Source of the DNA: HXMU1420-13 sp965228545
Lineage (GTDB): Bacteria; Bacteroidota; Rhodothermia; Balneolales; Balneolaceae
Reading direction: 5' to 3'
Length of the DNA stretch: 64,000 bases
Assembly: GCA_965228545.1 (NCBI GenBank)
Contig: OZ245822.1
Location: 2,790,001-2,854,000, forward strand
The translations under genes were made by a program, and so were the position numbers. Of this stretch, positions 17,604 to 26,270 are shown piece after piece; the first letter of the stretch is position 1; the number at the start of each line of letters is the position of its first letter. A model generated the notes under the pieces. That model had not been told where the DNA came from. It was given only the letters and a program-made list of their open reading frames with translations, and made no database searches.

Positions 17604-17621
17604 TTTCGGCTATAGCCGAAA
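17604..17621. terminator. Palindrome at the end of the MDR gene
   Basis: TTTCGGC-TATA-GCCGAAA forms a 7-bp stem with a 4-nt loop that includes the MDR stop codon. No strong T tract follows on the minus strand, so termination would be weak. Confidence 0.35.
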
Positions 17622-18635
17622 AACAGTCTTCCCAATATTCTTTCGTTCTTCGAGGTAGCGATGGGCGAGTTCGGCTTCTTCGAGAGTGAAGGTTTTATCC
17701 ACATAAGGTTGCACCCAGCCGTCTTCAACGCCCTGGAGAATGGCTTTCATCCATCGCGCTGCTTTTTCGGGCTCGTGCCATAAATGTCCCAGATTCACGC
17801 CAAAAACGCCGCGGTTTTTATCCAGCAAGGAAAGAGGCGAAAACTTCGGCATCGAAAGCACCGTTTTAATTAGACTGAGTTTTGCGGCCAATCCACCGGA
17901 GGTATTCGTACTGGCTACCGAGATCCCGAACATCCCTAACCGTCCAGTTGCCCGAAGCGCTTTGTAGCTTCGTTTCCATTCTTTTCCGCCCAATGGATCT
18001 ATAATTAAATCAACGCCTTTACTATTAGTCAGCGACATGATTTCTTCGTACCAATCCTTGTTTCGATAGTCGATGGCGTGGTCAAGTCCGCGTTCGGCAA
18101 GAAATTCATGTTTTCGTGAACTAGCCGTTCCATACGTTTTGGCGCCAATGTGCTTGGCGATATCTAAGGCAGCAATTCCCACGCCACCGCCGGCATTGTG
18201 TATCAGAATCGATTCATCTGCTGATAAACTGCCCATGGTTACCATCAACACCCACGCCGTGAGATAATTTACCGGAATGGCTGCGGCTTCTTCGAAGGTT
18301 AGTCGCTTCGGTTTTTTGTACACCTGGAGCTCTTTTAAAGTCACCATTTCGGCCTGACCTTTAAACCGACACAATCCGATTACTTCCTGTCCAATCCAGT
18401 CTTCCGAAACCAATTCTCCCACTTTCTCCACGATTCCACTTACCTCATAGCCCATCACGCAGGGCGTTTTTGGTCCATCCGGATATTGACCTTTTCGGGC
18501 GAGGATGTCGGCGAAGTTTAATCCGGCCGCTTTTACTCGAATAAGCAATTCATCTTTAGCAGGAACCGGATCGGCAACTTCTTGAACGGCGAGGACATCG
18601 TATCCGCCGGTTTTGGTATAAACGAGGTGTTTCAT
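17610..18635 (-). CDS. Zinc-free medium-chain reductase (quinone oxidoreductase-like)
   Basis: A 341-residue NAD(P)H-dependent oxidoreductase of the medium-chain dehydrogenase/reductase superfamily, closest in pattern to the VAT-1/quinone reductase branch. The GroES-like N-terminal part (DELLIRVKAAGLNFADILARKG, CVMGYEVSGIVEKVG) lacks the Cys/His ligands of zinc alcohol dehydrogenases. The Rossmann part contains NAGGGVGIAALDIAKHIGA near 150-170. It probably reduces quinones or alpha,beta-unsaturated carbonyls in the cytosol. It is upstream of DUF3127 on the same strand, separated by a 17-bp inverted repeat. Confidence 0.85.
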   Translation of the reverse strand: MKHLVYTKTGGYDVLAVQEVADPVPAKDELLIRVKAAGLNFADILARKGQYPDGPKTPCVMGYEVSGIVEKVGELVSEDWIGQEVIGLCRFKGQAEMVTLKELQVYKKPKRLTFEEAAAIPVNYLTAWVLMVTMGSLSADESILIHNAGGGVGIAALDIAKHIGAKTYGTASSRKHEFLAERGLDHAIDYRNKDWYEEIMSLTNSKGVDLIIDPLGGKEWKRSYKALRATGRLGMFGISVASTNTSGGLAAKLSLIKTVLSMPKFSPLSLLDKNRGVFGVNLGHLWHEPEKAARWMKAILQGVEDGWVQPYVDKTFTLEEAELAHRYLEERKNIGKTVFRL

Positions 18636-18710
18636 AAAGATGAGTTTGGGTAATTGGTAATTATCGGAAGGTAGGTTTTATAATTAGGAATTAGGAATAT
18701 GAAATTAGGA

Positions 18711-18880
18711 ATAGATCCGCCACCCCTCCCCGCGCTTATGCGCGGTACTCCCCTCAAGGGGAGATTTATACGGGGCACTGTTTTGGAAAAGGGTTTCAAA
18801 TAAAGTTATTGCCCCACATAAATCCTCCCTCGAGGGAGGTGTCAAGCGCAAGCTTGACGGAGGGTGGCGGACACCCGGAA
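18711..18880. repeat. Hairpin-rich repeat unit A of the DUF559 locus
   Basis: About 170 bp, beginning AGATCCGCCACCCCTCCCCG and ending GGAGGGTGGCGGACACCCGG. It contains four small hairpins: GCGC-rich, CTCCCCT/AGGGGAG, CCTCCCT/AGGGAGG and GTCAAGC/GCTTGAC. It is directly repeated at 19612-19776 with about 85-90% identity by eye. Apparent reading frames through it are repeat artefacts. Confidence 0.85.
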
Positions 18881-19049
18881 TCGAGCAACACACTCAATTT
18901 TCAACTTATTTCAGCTTTCCCCTCAATTATGAATAGTTGAACATCAAACTTTGAGCAAGGGAACATCGAACTTTGAATTTCCGAAGTAAATTGTTGTACT
19001 GTTCAAGTATGATTTTTTTAGCGCTCTCGAATATCAGAAATCGCTATCC

Positions 19050-19160
19050 AAATAAATCCTCCCTTGAGGGAGGTGTCAAGCGCTAGCTTGTCGGAGGGTG
19101 GACGACACTCGTAAACTTGCTCGGGTTGAGAAAAGGAGACTGTGGGTGGCGCGCACCCGG
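19050..19160. repeat. Partial repeat unit B of the DUF559 locus
   Basis: A truncated copy of the right half of unit A: AAATCCTCCCTTGAGGGAGG, then GTCAAGCGCTAGCTTGTCGG, then AGGGTGGACGACACTC. A second fragment, GGGTGGCGCGCACCCGG, lies at about 19144-19160. It borders the downstream end of the DUF559 gene. Confidence 0.75.
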
Positions 19161-19179
19161 AACTGCAAACAAACTAGAT

Positions 19180-19563
19180 TCACAATCTCCTCATCTCTTG
19201 CTTTTCCACCCAATACTGAATATATCGGATCACGGAATCCATATTCTTTTTCACATCCCGATCGTCAATTCTAAGCACTTTAATTCCCAGCTGATTCAGT
19301 TCGTAATCCTTTTTTTGGTCTTTGTCTCGCTGCTCATTAGTTCCGTGAATGCTTCCATCAACCTCGATTGCCAGAAATATCTCATGACAGTAAAAATCAG
19401 TGATATAATTAAGAATGGGTACTTGCCGATGAAATTGAACACCCAATTTCCGGCCTTTGATTTGTTGCCAGAGCAGAACTTCTCCAAGTGTGGAGTTATT
19501 TCTTAACTCACGAGCAAATTGTCGAAGTGCCGGGTTATAAGGAAAAATTGTATTTCGTGCCAT
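19180..19563 (-). CDS. DUF559 (Vsr-like) endonuclease-domain protein
   Basis: A 127-residue protein of the DUF559/very-short-patch-repair-like endonuclease family: NPALRQFARELRNNSTLGEVLLWQQIKGRKLGVQFHRQ, then ITDFYCHEIFLAIEVDGSIHG (PD-(D/E)xK-type acidic residues D and E), then LGIKVLRIDDRDV. The start is the ATG at 19563 (MARNTIFPYNP); an upstream extension in frame runs through repeat unit C and is not protein-like. The gene is boxed between repeat unit B and repeat unit C. Such DUF559 genes embedded in hairpin repeats behave like small mobile or homing units in many genomes; that reading is inference here. Confidence 0.85.
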   Translation of the reverse strand: MARNTIFPYNPALRQFARELRNNSTLGEVLLWQQIKGRKLGVQFHRQVPILNYITDFYCHEIFLAIEVDGSIHGTNEQRDKDQKKDYELNQLGIKVLRIDDRDVKKNMDSVIRYIQYWVEKQEMRRL

Positions 19564-19611
19564 ACCCCTTAGATCGGTTCCAGAGCCATTCCTTACAAAA
19601 AAAGTGGAAAT

Positions 19612-19776
19612 AGATCCGCCACCCCTCCCCGCGCTTTTGCGCGGTACTCCACTCGAGGGGAGATTTATATGGGGGCTGTTATGGTAATGGGTTCCAAAGA
19701 AAGTTATCGCCCCCAAAAAATCCTCCCTTGAGGGAGGTGTCAAGCGCAGCTTGACGGAGGGTGGCGGACACCCGCA
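19612..19776. repeat. Hairpin-rich repeat unit C of the DUF559 locus
   Basis: A second full copy of unit A in the same orientation, beginning AGATCCGCCACCCCTCCCCG and ending GGAGGGTGGCGGACACCCG, with small internal differences. It directly precedes the DUF559 start codon, so it may contain or insulate its promoter. Confidence 0.85.
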
Positions 19777-19849
19777 ACCAAGCAATCCTCCACAAAATGC
19801 ATAAACTCCATACTATTTTAGAAATTCAATTTATAAATACAGCTTCGCT

Positions 19850-19888
19850 CACTCCTCACTCCTCACTCCTCACTCCTCACTCCTCACT
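19850..19888. repeat. Heptanucleotide tandem repeat (CACTCCT, 5.6 copies)
   Basis: CACTCCT is repeated five times perfectly plus CACT. It lies 86 bp upstream of the sensor-kinase start. Slippage could change its length, though it is not inside a coding frame. Confidence 0.9.
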
Positions 19889-19974
19889 AACCATTAAACA
19901 TTTCTAAAGGCAATCATCTGGTTTAAAAAAGGCAATTTCAGTATATACAAGCCAATTAAGTGCATGTCGGAATT

Positions 19975-22900
19975 ATGTTGGAAGGTCGTAAAAAATGGAT
20001 GGTCGTTATAGTAGTTGCCGTAGGGGCGATACTTCCCCTTGCATTAGCCCAAGCACAAAAGTTTAGTTCGGTTGCTTATAACACCGAAAACTCCGGCCTA
20101 TCTCATAACACTGTTCTGAATATGTACCAAGATTCACGCGGTTTTATTTGGATTGGTACTATGGATGGCCTGAATCGTTTCGATGGAACTAATTTCAAAA
20201 TATATCGGCATAATCCGGCCGACTCAACCACGCTAACCGACAGTTTTATCCATGGAATCTTTGAGCGTTCGAATGGCGATTTATGGATTGGAACGCGCGA
20301 TGGCGGCTTTAATATTCTGGACCCGGTAACAGATACGATTAAAAGGATCAATCATCGAACAGATAACCTGTACAACATCCCGGATAAGCCCGCAAACCTC
20401 ATGTTCGAAGACTCCAAAGGCTTTTTTTGGATGGGATTCTTCACCTCATCGATAGGAACCTTCGACGAAGAACTTCAGAAATTCATACCGACAAACATCA
20501 TCCAAGTAGTAACCGAAATTCCTATTTATTCGATTAATCATGTGCTGGAAATGAACGATGGGGCCTTTATTTTCTCGGGCATGGATGGACTTTTCTATTT
20601 GCCTTCCGATGAAGTAAATCGTTTTAGAAGTGATCACGCAAAGGAACAATCAGTAACTGCTACGCCATTAATTTTCAAAAAAGATAATCCGGCGCCCGAA
20701 ATTAATACGCTCTTTCTCGATTCTAATGGTAAGCTTTGGGCCGAACTCGTGGGAGCGGGATTTCATACAGCTGAGCTTGCAGGTTTTCCAGACGAAGTTC
20801 AAAGAAGCCTGGAAAGCGGTGTAGCTAAGTCATCGTCTCCCAATGTAGTAGATGAAAGAGAAAACACATTATTAATAGGTGGCGGTGGCGGATATTTGCA
20901 CAGCATTGATAAAGAAAGCGGGGCGTATTCTTCCGTATTAGTCACAGAAAAAGAAGTAACCGGTTCGGCCCGCTTATTCATAGATCAAAACGAACAGCGT
21001 TGGTTTGGTACATGGGGCGCAGGATTTTATTTGCTGGAAGAAAAGCGAGGAATTGAACTATTTACCGAAAAGGATGGATTGCCGGCTGATTTTATTCTAG
21101 GATTTGCCGAAGAAAAAAACGGAATATGGATTGCCACCAATCGTGGTCTCGCTTTTATGGATGAAAACGGAGAAATAACGCCGTATGATAAAGGAATTTC
21201 TGGCTTGGAAGAAGCTAGTATATGGTCGTTATGGCGGGATGATCTGGGTTTATGGGTTTCAACGCGTTTTGATGGATTATTTTTGATTTCGGCAGCTTCA
21301 ATTGATGCCGGTAATCCGATCGCACAAAATTTTAATACGTCGAACAGTTTGGTGGCCTCAGAAAGTGTGCATCAGGTGATGCGCGATTCGCGAGGTTGGC
21401 TATGGCTGGGTTATCAGGGCGAGGGAGTGCAAATTATTCAGAATGTTGAGAAGTGGGCCGAAGGCGCTCCCGCACAGACACTTGAGCTGAATAACCCAAA
21501 TTCAGAATTATCTATAAATAGTGTAAGCATTCGTAAGTTTTATGAGGATGCCGATGGAAACGTGTGGATTGCAACCACCGATAATGGGTACAATTATGTG
21601 CAATTTTCCGGAAATCAGATCGCGAGTATTGAGACATTTGAATTTAATCCGGACGAAGAGCGCTCACTATCACACCGCGATGGGCGAAGTATTTACCAAC
21701 AAAATGATAGCACTTTTTGGTTCGCATCTTACGGAGGAGGAATTACACGGTGGAGAACAAATTCTGATGAGCTGCTGAATTTGAGAACCAATGATGGCCT
21801 AGCTAACAACAGTACGTACGGAATTCTTCCCGACAAAAATCCACAATATCTTTGGGTAAGTACCAATAATGGTTTATCACGCTTAGATACTGAAACCCTG
21901 CGTTTTACAACGTATACAGTAGCCGATGGCTTGCAAAATAATGAGTTCAATACCGGCGCTTTTTTCGGGTTATCGGATGGAAGACTGTTGTTTGGTGGAG
22001 TGGGTGGATTTAATCTTATTGATACGGAACAGCTATCCACCGACACTCTTTACCCTCCGGTTTATATTACAGGAATAAATGTATTTAACGAGCCGCTAAA
22101 CTCCGACACTTCGGCTATTTATACGAATCACATTACGCTTCCTTATGATGAAAACTTTGTGTCTTTCGAATATGCTGCGCTCGATTTTACACAACCGCAG
22201 TTCATTCAATATGCGTATATGATGGATGGCGTTGACGAACAATGGGTACAAAGCGGAAGCCGAAATTTTGCAGATTATCCGAATCTTGAACCGGGCTCAT
22301 ATACCTTTCACGTGAAAGCAGCAAACAGTGATGGATATTGGAATGAACAAGGCGCCACATTATCGATTACTATTCTCCCGCCTTGGTGGCAGACCTGGTG
22401 GTTTAGAATTATTGCGGTATTATCGCTATTTAGTTCTTTGGTGTTGATTATTCGGCACTATTCGCAGCGCAGGTTGAAAGAGAAAATTCGAAAAATGGAA
22501 GTAGAGCAGAAACTACGAGATGAACGTGAGCGAATTTCCCGAGATTTACACGATCATGTGGGAGCTCAATTAGCGAATATAATGTCGGGACTTAGTTTGG
22601 TGGATAAATACAACGAATTTGATGAGAAGGAAAAATCAGCGAAATTGATGACCTCACTTAAAGGAGATGCCGAAGTTACTATCAAGCAATTGAGGGAAAC
22701 TATTTGGGCGTTAAATCAGAACGCGTTGAACCTCAGTGAGTTTGCGGAACATCTTAACACCTATTTTAGGCACCAAAGCGCGTTAATGGCATCGTTAAAT
22801 GTTCAAATTGATGTGGACGAAAAGTCAGATTTGTTGTTATCATCAACTCAAGCGCTTAATGTTTTTCGCATCATTCAGGAGGCCTCTCAAAATACGCTAA

Positions 22901-23127
22901 AATACGCGGAGGCTAAAAACCTTTGGATCTCCATGACGAACGGAAATGATGAGTTGAATATATCCGTGAAAGATGATGGGGCATTCAAAGCGGAAAAAAG
23001 CAGTTTTAATGGGGGATACGGAATGAAGAATATGCAAAAACGTGCACGGGAAATAGAGGGAAGCATTGCCATAAACACCGATTCAGGCACAGAGGTGTTG
23101 ATTAACATCCCAATCAAACCGTCGTAA
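19975..23127 (+). CDS. Two-component regulator-propeller sensor histidine kinase
   Basis: A 1050-residue membrane sensor. After a signal anchor (WMVVIVVAVGAILPLALAQA) come two seven-bladed propellers made of repeats such as DSRGFIWIGTMDGLNRFD, then a Y_Y_Y domain (FEYAALDFTQPQFIQYAYMMDG), a membrane helix (WWFRIIAVLSLFSSLVLIIRHY), a HisKA_3 dimerisation helix with phospho-acceptor His in ERISRDLHDHVGAQLAN (H859), and a HATPase_c end (NVFRIIQEASQNTLKYAEA, DDGA, GGYGMKNMQKRA). A periplasmic ligand is expected. I chose the ATG at 19975; a GTG at 19960 is also in frame. It is followed by its regulator gene and is of the NarX/LiaS-like group that pairs with LuxR-type regulators. Confidence 0.92.
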   Translation: MLEGRKKWMVVIVVAVGAILPLALAQAQKFSSVAYNTENSGLSHNTVLNMYQDSRGFIWIGTMDGLNRFDGTNFKIYRHNPADSTTLTDSFIHGIFERSNGDLWIGTRDGGFNILDPVTDTIKRINHRTDNLYNIPDKPANLMFEDSKGFFWMGFFTSSIGTFDEELQKFIPTNIIQVVTEIPIYSINHVLEMNDGAFIFSGMDGLFYLPSDEVNRFRSDHAKEQSVTATPLIFKKDNPAPEINTLFLDSNGKLWAELVGAGFHTAELAGFPDEVQRSLESGVAKSSSPNVVDERENTLLIGGGGGYLHSIDKESGAYSSVLVTEKEVTGSARLFIDQNEQRWFGTWGAGFYLLEEKRGIELFTEKDGLPADFILGFAEEKNGIWIATNRGLAFMDENGEITPYDKGISGLEEASIWSLWRDDLGLWVSTRFDGLFLISAASIDAGNPIAQNFNTSNSLVASESVHQVMRDSRGWLWLGYQGEGVQIIQNVEKWAEGAPAQTLELNNPNSELSINSVSIRKFYEDADGNVWIATTDNGYNYVQFSGNQIASIETFEFNPDEERSLSHRDGRSIYQQNDSTFWFASYGGGITRWRTNSDELLNLRTNDGLANNSTYGILPDKNPQYLWVSTNNGLSRLDTETLRFTTYTVADGLQNNEFNTGAFFGLSDGRLLFGGVGGFNLIDTEQLSTDTLYPPVYITGINVFNEPLNSDTSAIYTNHITLPYDENFVSFEYAALDFTQPQFIQYAYMMDGVDEQWVQSGSRNFADYPNLEPGSYTFHVKAANSDGYWNEQGATLSITILPPWWQTWWFRIIAVLSLFSSLVLIIRHYSQRRLKEKIRKMEVEQKLRDERERISRDLHDHVGAQLANIMSGLSLVDKYNEFDEKEKSAKLMTSLKGDAEVTIKQLRETIWALNQNALNLSEFAEHLNTYFRHQSALMASLNVQIDVDEKSDLLLSSTQALNVFRIIQEASQNTLKYAEAKNLWISMTNGNDELNISVKDDGAFKAEKSSFNGGYGMKNMQKRAREIEGSIAINTDSGTEVLINIPIKPS

Positions 23128-23146
23128 AATACTGCGTTTGGGGGAT
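23127..23146. promoter_or_regulatory. Conserved 20-bp motif, copy 1 (before the response-regulator gene)
   Basis: AAATACTGCGTTTGGGGGAT lies at the kinase stop codon, 47 bp before the regulator ATG. It matches 18 of 20 positions of the motif at 23887-23906, which precedes the T9SS cargo gene. A shared binding site for the LuxR-type regulator is possible. Confidence 0.45.
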
Positions 23147-23193
23147 TGGCACTCTCATTTTTTTACTGCATGTTAGTGCAAATAATTGAATCT

Positions 23194-23865
23194 ATGGAAT
23201 CTGAAGCACCAAAAATTAATGTAGCTATTGTCGAAGATCATGACATTTTCAGGAAAAGACTAAGCGAGCTCCTCTATTTCTATAAGAAATTAAACTTGAC
23301 GCTTGTTGCGGATTCTGCCGAAAGCTTTTTCGAAAAATTGAAACGGTGCAAGGATGAGGAGGTGCCGGATGTTGTGCTGATGGATATCGAATTACCGGGG
23401 ATGAACGGCATTGAAGCCACCTTTGAACTTAAACGAAATCATCCCGAAATAGATATCATCATGTTTACGGTGTTCGAAGATGATGAAAGGATTTTTGATT
23501 CTATACAAGTTGGGGCCACCGGATATTTACTTAAAGACACGCCTATTGATGATGTGGTTAATGCAATCAAAGATATGAAAGAAGGCGGATCACCCATATC
23601 GCCAAGCATTGCCCGGCGCGTGTTTGACATGATGCGTAATCAAAAAGAAAAAGCAGAAACCGATGAAGTGCCCTTTGATTTAAGCCCGGCGGAAATTAAA
23701 ATCCTGGAGAAGGTTATAGAGGGAAAAACGAATAAAGAAATTGCTGAAGTGGTGTTTTTAAGTCCATGGACGGTAAAAACGCACATCAAAAATATCTATA
23801 AAAAAATGCATGTGAACTCACGTGCAGCTGCGGTACGGCTCGCTTTAAAGCGCAATATTGTATGA
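23194..23865 (+). CDS. LuxR/NarL-family response regulator
   Basis: A 223-residue regulator. Residues 8-125 are a receiver domain: acidic pocket EDHD, phospho-acceptor D64 in VVLMDIELPGMNG, and the switch Thr in IIMFTVFEDD followed by Lys in GYLLKDTP. Residues 160-223 are a LuxR helix-turn-helix (LSPAEIKILEKVIEGKTNKEIAEVVFLSPWTVKTHIKNIYKKM). I chose the ATG at 23194 (MESEAPKINVAIVEDHD); an earlier in-frame TTG at 23146 would add 16 unlikely residues. It is the partner of the adjacent kinase and may control the T9SS cargo gene downstream. Confidence 0.93.
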   Translation: MESEAPKINVAIVEDHDIFRKRLSELLYFYKKLNLTLVADSAESFFEKLKRCKDEEVPDVVLMDIELPGMNGIEATFELKRNHPEIDIIMFTVFEDDERIFDSIQVGATGYLLKDTPIDDVVNAIKDMKEGGSPISPSIARRVFDMMRNQKEKAETDEVPFDLSPAEIKILEKVIEGKTNKEIAEVVFLSPWTVKTHIKNIYKKMHVNSRAAAVRLALKRNIV

Positions 23866-23886
23866 TATACAGCCGAATTACCCCAT

Positions 23887-23906
23887 AAATACTCCGTTTG
23901 GGTGAT
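23887..23906. promoter_or_regulatory. Conserved 20-bp motif, copy 2 (before the T9SS cargo gene)
   Basis: AAATACTCCGTTTGGGTGAT, 18/20 identical to 23127-23146, sits about 85 bp before the ATG of the T9SS protein gene. A partial third word, GATACTCCGCA, follows at about 23920. Candidate operator of the neighbouring LuxR-type regulator; inference only. Confidence 0.45.
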
Positions 23907-23990
23907 GTTTTAAAAAAGTGATACTCCGCATTATTAACGGCAATCGGGCAAATAACGGCCCGAATCAAATGTTAATTTAATAAGCAGAAT

Positions 23991-26171
23991 ATGAAACGGA
24001 GTATCAGCTTAATGTTGGCTTTTTGGATGTGCTCGATGGTAGCATTTGCCCAATCCGGCCCGATTCAGAAAAACGTAGATAAACAGTACGTTAACAGTAA
24101 ACACAAACAATTTATATACACGGTTTCTCCAATTAATAAAGCATTGGATGAACGATTGTTCGAAAACCGAAAGGCTTTTGAGGCGGTTTTGAACAAGCAG
24201 CCAGAAGTGCTTGCCAGCACTACTAGCGATACAAGTTGGTCATATTCCGAAAACAAAAGCTTTTCCGACTCAATGTTTGTACCTGGAGGCTATTCTCATT
24301 TTTTTAACACAACAGATTCTGCAAATAACCAAGTAACTACGTTCGATCAATTTATTTGGCAACCTGATAGTAATAGATGGACACCCTCTAGAATTCAGCG
24401 TAGTTTTTCTACAGAAAATAACTTCGACAGTTCCTATACCTACTATTATCGCGCATTCGAAGAGCAACCATATTTAGGCACTAAGAGTATCTACCCCAAA
24501 ACCCCGGCAAATAATGCCGACTATGAAGTGATTTGGGAATCGTATGACACCGCAAATGGATGGGTCCCGAGTAGGAAAACACTCTCATATCGCAACGAAA
24601 ACGGCATAGATACCCTTTCTATGGATTATTCATACGATCGAGATTCGCTGGATTTCTACCTCAGTTATCAATATCGGAATCAACAAACCGAGAACTATAG
24701 GATGAACGAGTACAGTTATTACAATCAGCAGGGGTTAACCAATCAAAACCGAACAGAAGAAACAACCGAATTTGCAGTTTCGGAAAATAAAAGCTACGAC
24801 TGGGAAGGAAATTTAAGCTACTGGCAATGGGAGTATCTAAAAAAATTAGCCAATGGAGCATGGGATTATCAGGTGGCAAAGGTATACAATACCACAGAAA
24901 TGAAGCTCATGAATGAAGACAGTACGCAGTATATATATACCCAAGATAACTCAGAAATTGAAAGTAGGTACTATTTTTGGGATGACAGTGTGTGGATTTT
25001 CGATCAATTGTATAAAAGCTTCCAGACGGAGGTTGCAGAGAATGACTTTCAGGTAGACTCCGTTATAATCTATGATGTGGATTACAACGAAGAAACCATG
25101 CAGCGCGAAGTTGGCATGCCACTTACCAAAACCATCATGCAATACGACACAGACGGCAATCAGGTGGTGGTAGAAAGTCATACACGCGTAAACGACTCGC
25201 TACAGGTAACCAACAGAACGTTGCGAACCTTTACGTTGGTAAATGAGTACCCGACTATGACCAAGCAGGAATCATTTACATACGATTACTCCAGTAAAAT
25301 GCTTTATAAAAGCAGTGTTTCTGAGACGAAATATAACGGGAATGCTTATGCCGGTAACTCATATTTCAATTTTAATGCTGCCGGCGATACTACCTACGGT
25401 TATATAACACAATTTGAGCGGCTACCGGATGGCAGTTATGCCGATGTTCGCTTCGATTGGGATTGGCAGCTTAAAAAGATTGTTCTGCGTAGTTATCGGA
25501 TTAATGGGCGCCAAATCACCGGTGATAACGGCTCAAAATATAACCAATATGTGTATGCAACCATTAATCCCGCCGATGGGAGCCAAGCCATAAACAGAAG
25601 TATGAACGGATATAATAAATATCCCGGCGTGTTTAACGACGGACCTATATATATAGAAATGGGCGATACACTCAGTTTATATGTGAGCGCTCGGAACTCT
25701 GATATGACGATTCCGGAAGTTGAGGTGATGAACTTGCCTTCATCTGCAACCTACAATTCTGAAACAAGAAATATTTTCTGGATAGTAGATGACTTAAACC
25801 CCGGCGCGATGACTTACAAAGCAATACGCGGCGATATGTCGGTTACTACCGAAGTGGAATTTATTAACGAGAATTTTTCGGTTGAGAATGAAGAAAATTC
25901 ATCGCCGTATGAATTTGCTCTGAATCAAAATTATCCGAACCCATTTAATCCGAGTACAAACATAAGCTTTACACTACCTGAGGCAGGAATCGTGAGCTTG
26001 AAAGTGTACAATGTGCTGGGGCAAGAAGTGGCAACGCTAGCCAATCAGCGATTTGGTTCCGGAAGTCATTCCCTTTCGTTTGATGCAAGCCGATTATCGA
26101 GCGGAGTATATATCTACCGCTTACAAGCCGGTAACAAAGTGCAAACCAAGAAGATGTTGCTGGTTAAATAA
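23991..26171 (+). CDS. Secreted protein with type IX secretion C-terminal domain
   Basis: A 726-residue protein with a signal peptide (SLMLAFWMCSMVAFAQ). The body (about 20-640) is unrecognised: a long run of aromatic, Tyr/Trp/Asn/Ser-rich strands such as WEYLKKLANGAWDYQ and YSYDRDSLDFYLSYQYR, reminiscent of repetitive beta structure. Residues about 645-726 are a type A T9SS sorting domain: NQNYPNPFNPSTNISFTLPE, LKVYNVLGQEVATL, LSSGVYIYRLQAG, KKMLLVK. It is therefore exported across the outer membrane and perhaps surface-attached. It follows the kinase/regulator pair on the same strand and a shared 20-bp motif, so it may be their target. Confidence 0.85.
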   Translation: MKRSISLMLAFWMCSMVAFAQSGPIQKNVDKQYVNSKHKQFIYTVSPINKALDERLFENRKAFEAVLNKQPEVLASTTSDTSWSYSENKSFSDSMFVPGGYSHFFNTTDSANNQVTTFDQFIWQPDSNRWTPSRIQRSFSTENNFDSSYTYYYRAFEEQPYLGTKSIYPKTPANNADYEVIWESYDTANGWVPSRKTLSYRNENGIDTLSMDYSYDRDSLDFYLSYQYRNQQTENYRMNEYSYYNQQGLTNQNRTEETTEFAVSENKSYDWEGNLSYWQWEYLKKLANGAWDYQVAKVYNTTEMKLMNEDSTQYIYTQDNSEIESRYYFWDDSVWIFDQLYKSFQTEVAENDFQVDSVIIYDVDYNEETMQREVGMPLTKTIMQYDTDGNQVVVESHTRVNDSLQVTNRTLRTFTLVNEYPTMTKQESFTYDYSSKMLYKSSVSETKYNGNAYAGNSYFNFNAAGDTTYGYITQFERLPDGSYADVRFDWDWQLKKIVLRSYRINGRQITGDNGSKYNQYVYATINPADGSQAINRSMNGYNKYPGVFNDGPIYIEMGDTLSLYVSARNSDMTIPEVEVMNLPSSATYNSETRNIFWIVDDLNPGAMTYKAIRGDMSVTTEVEFINENFSVENEENSSPYEFALNQNYPNPFNPSTNISFTLPEAGIVSLKVYNVLGQEVATLANQRFGSGSHSLSFDASRLSSGVYIYRLQAGNKVQTKKMLLVK

Positions 26172-26270
26172 AAGTGAAAAGGTAAAAGTGAAAAGTGAAA
26201 AGGCAAAAGTGAAAAGTTGAGACCGGAAACTCACTTCTCACTTTTCTTTTTTCACTTTTACCTTTTACTT
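26172..26270. repeat. A-rich AAAAGTG repeats forming a long imperfect hairpin
   Basis: Three or four copies of AAAAGTGAAAAG(G/T) on the left are matched by the complementary CACTTTTACCTTTTACTT on the right, around the ACCGGAAACTCACTTC loop. It separates two convergent genes, so it could act as a bidirectional terminator. Confidence 0.6.

Noticed and set aside
18705..18893. 62-residue frame in repeat unit A
   Set aside because: Entirely repeat-derived; same text as the unit C artefact.
19564..19785. N-terminal extension of the DUF559 protein
   Set aside because: The frame runs through repeat unit C and is matched by a similar artefact in unit A.
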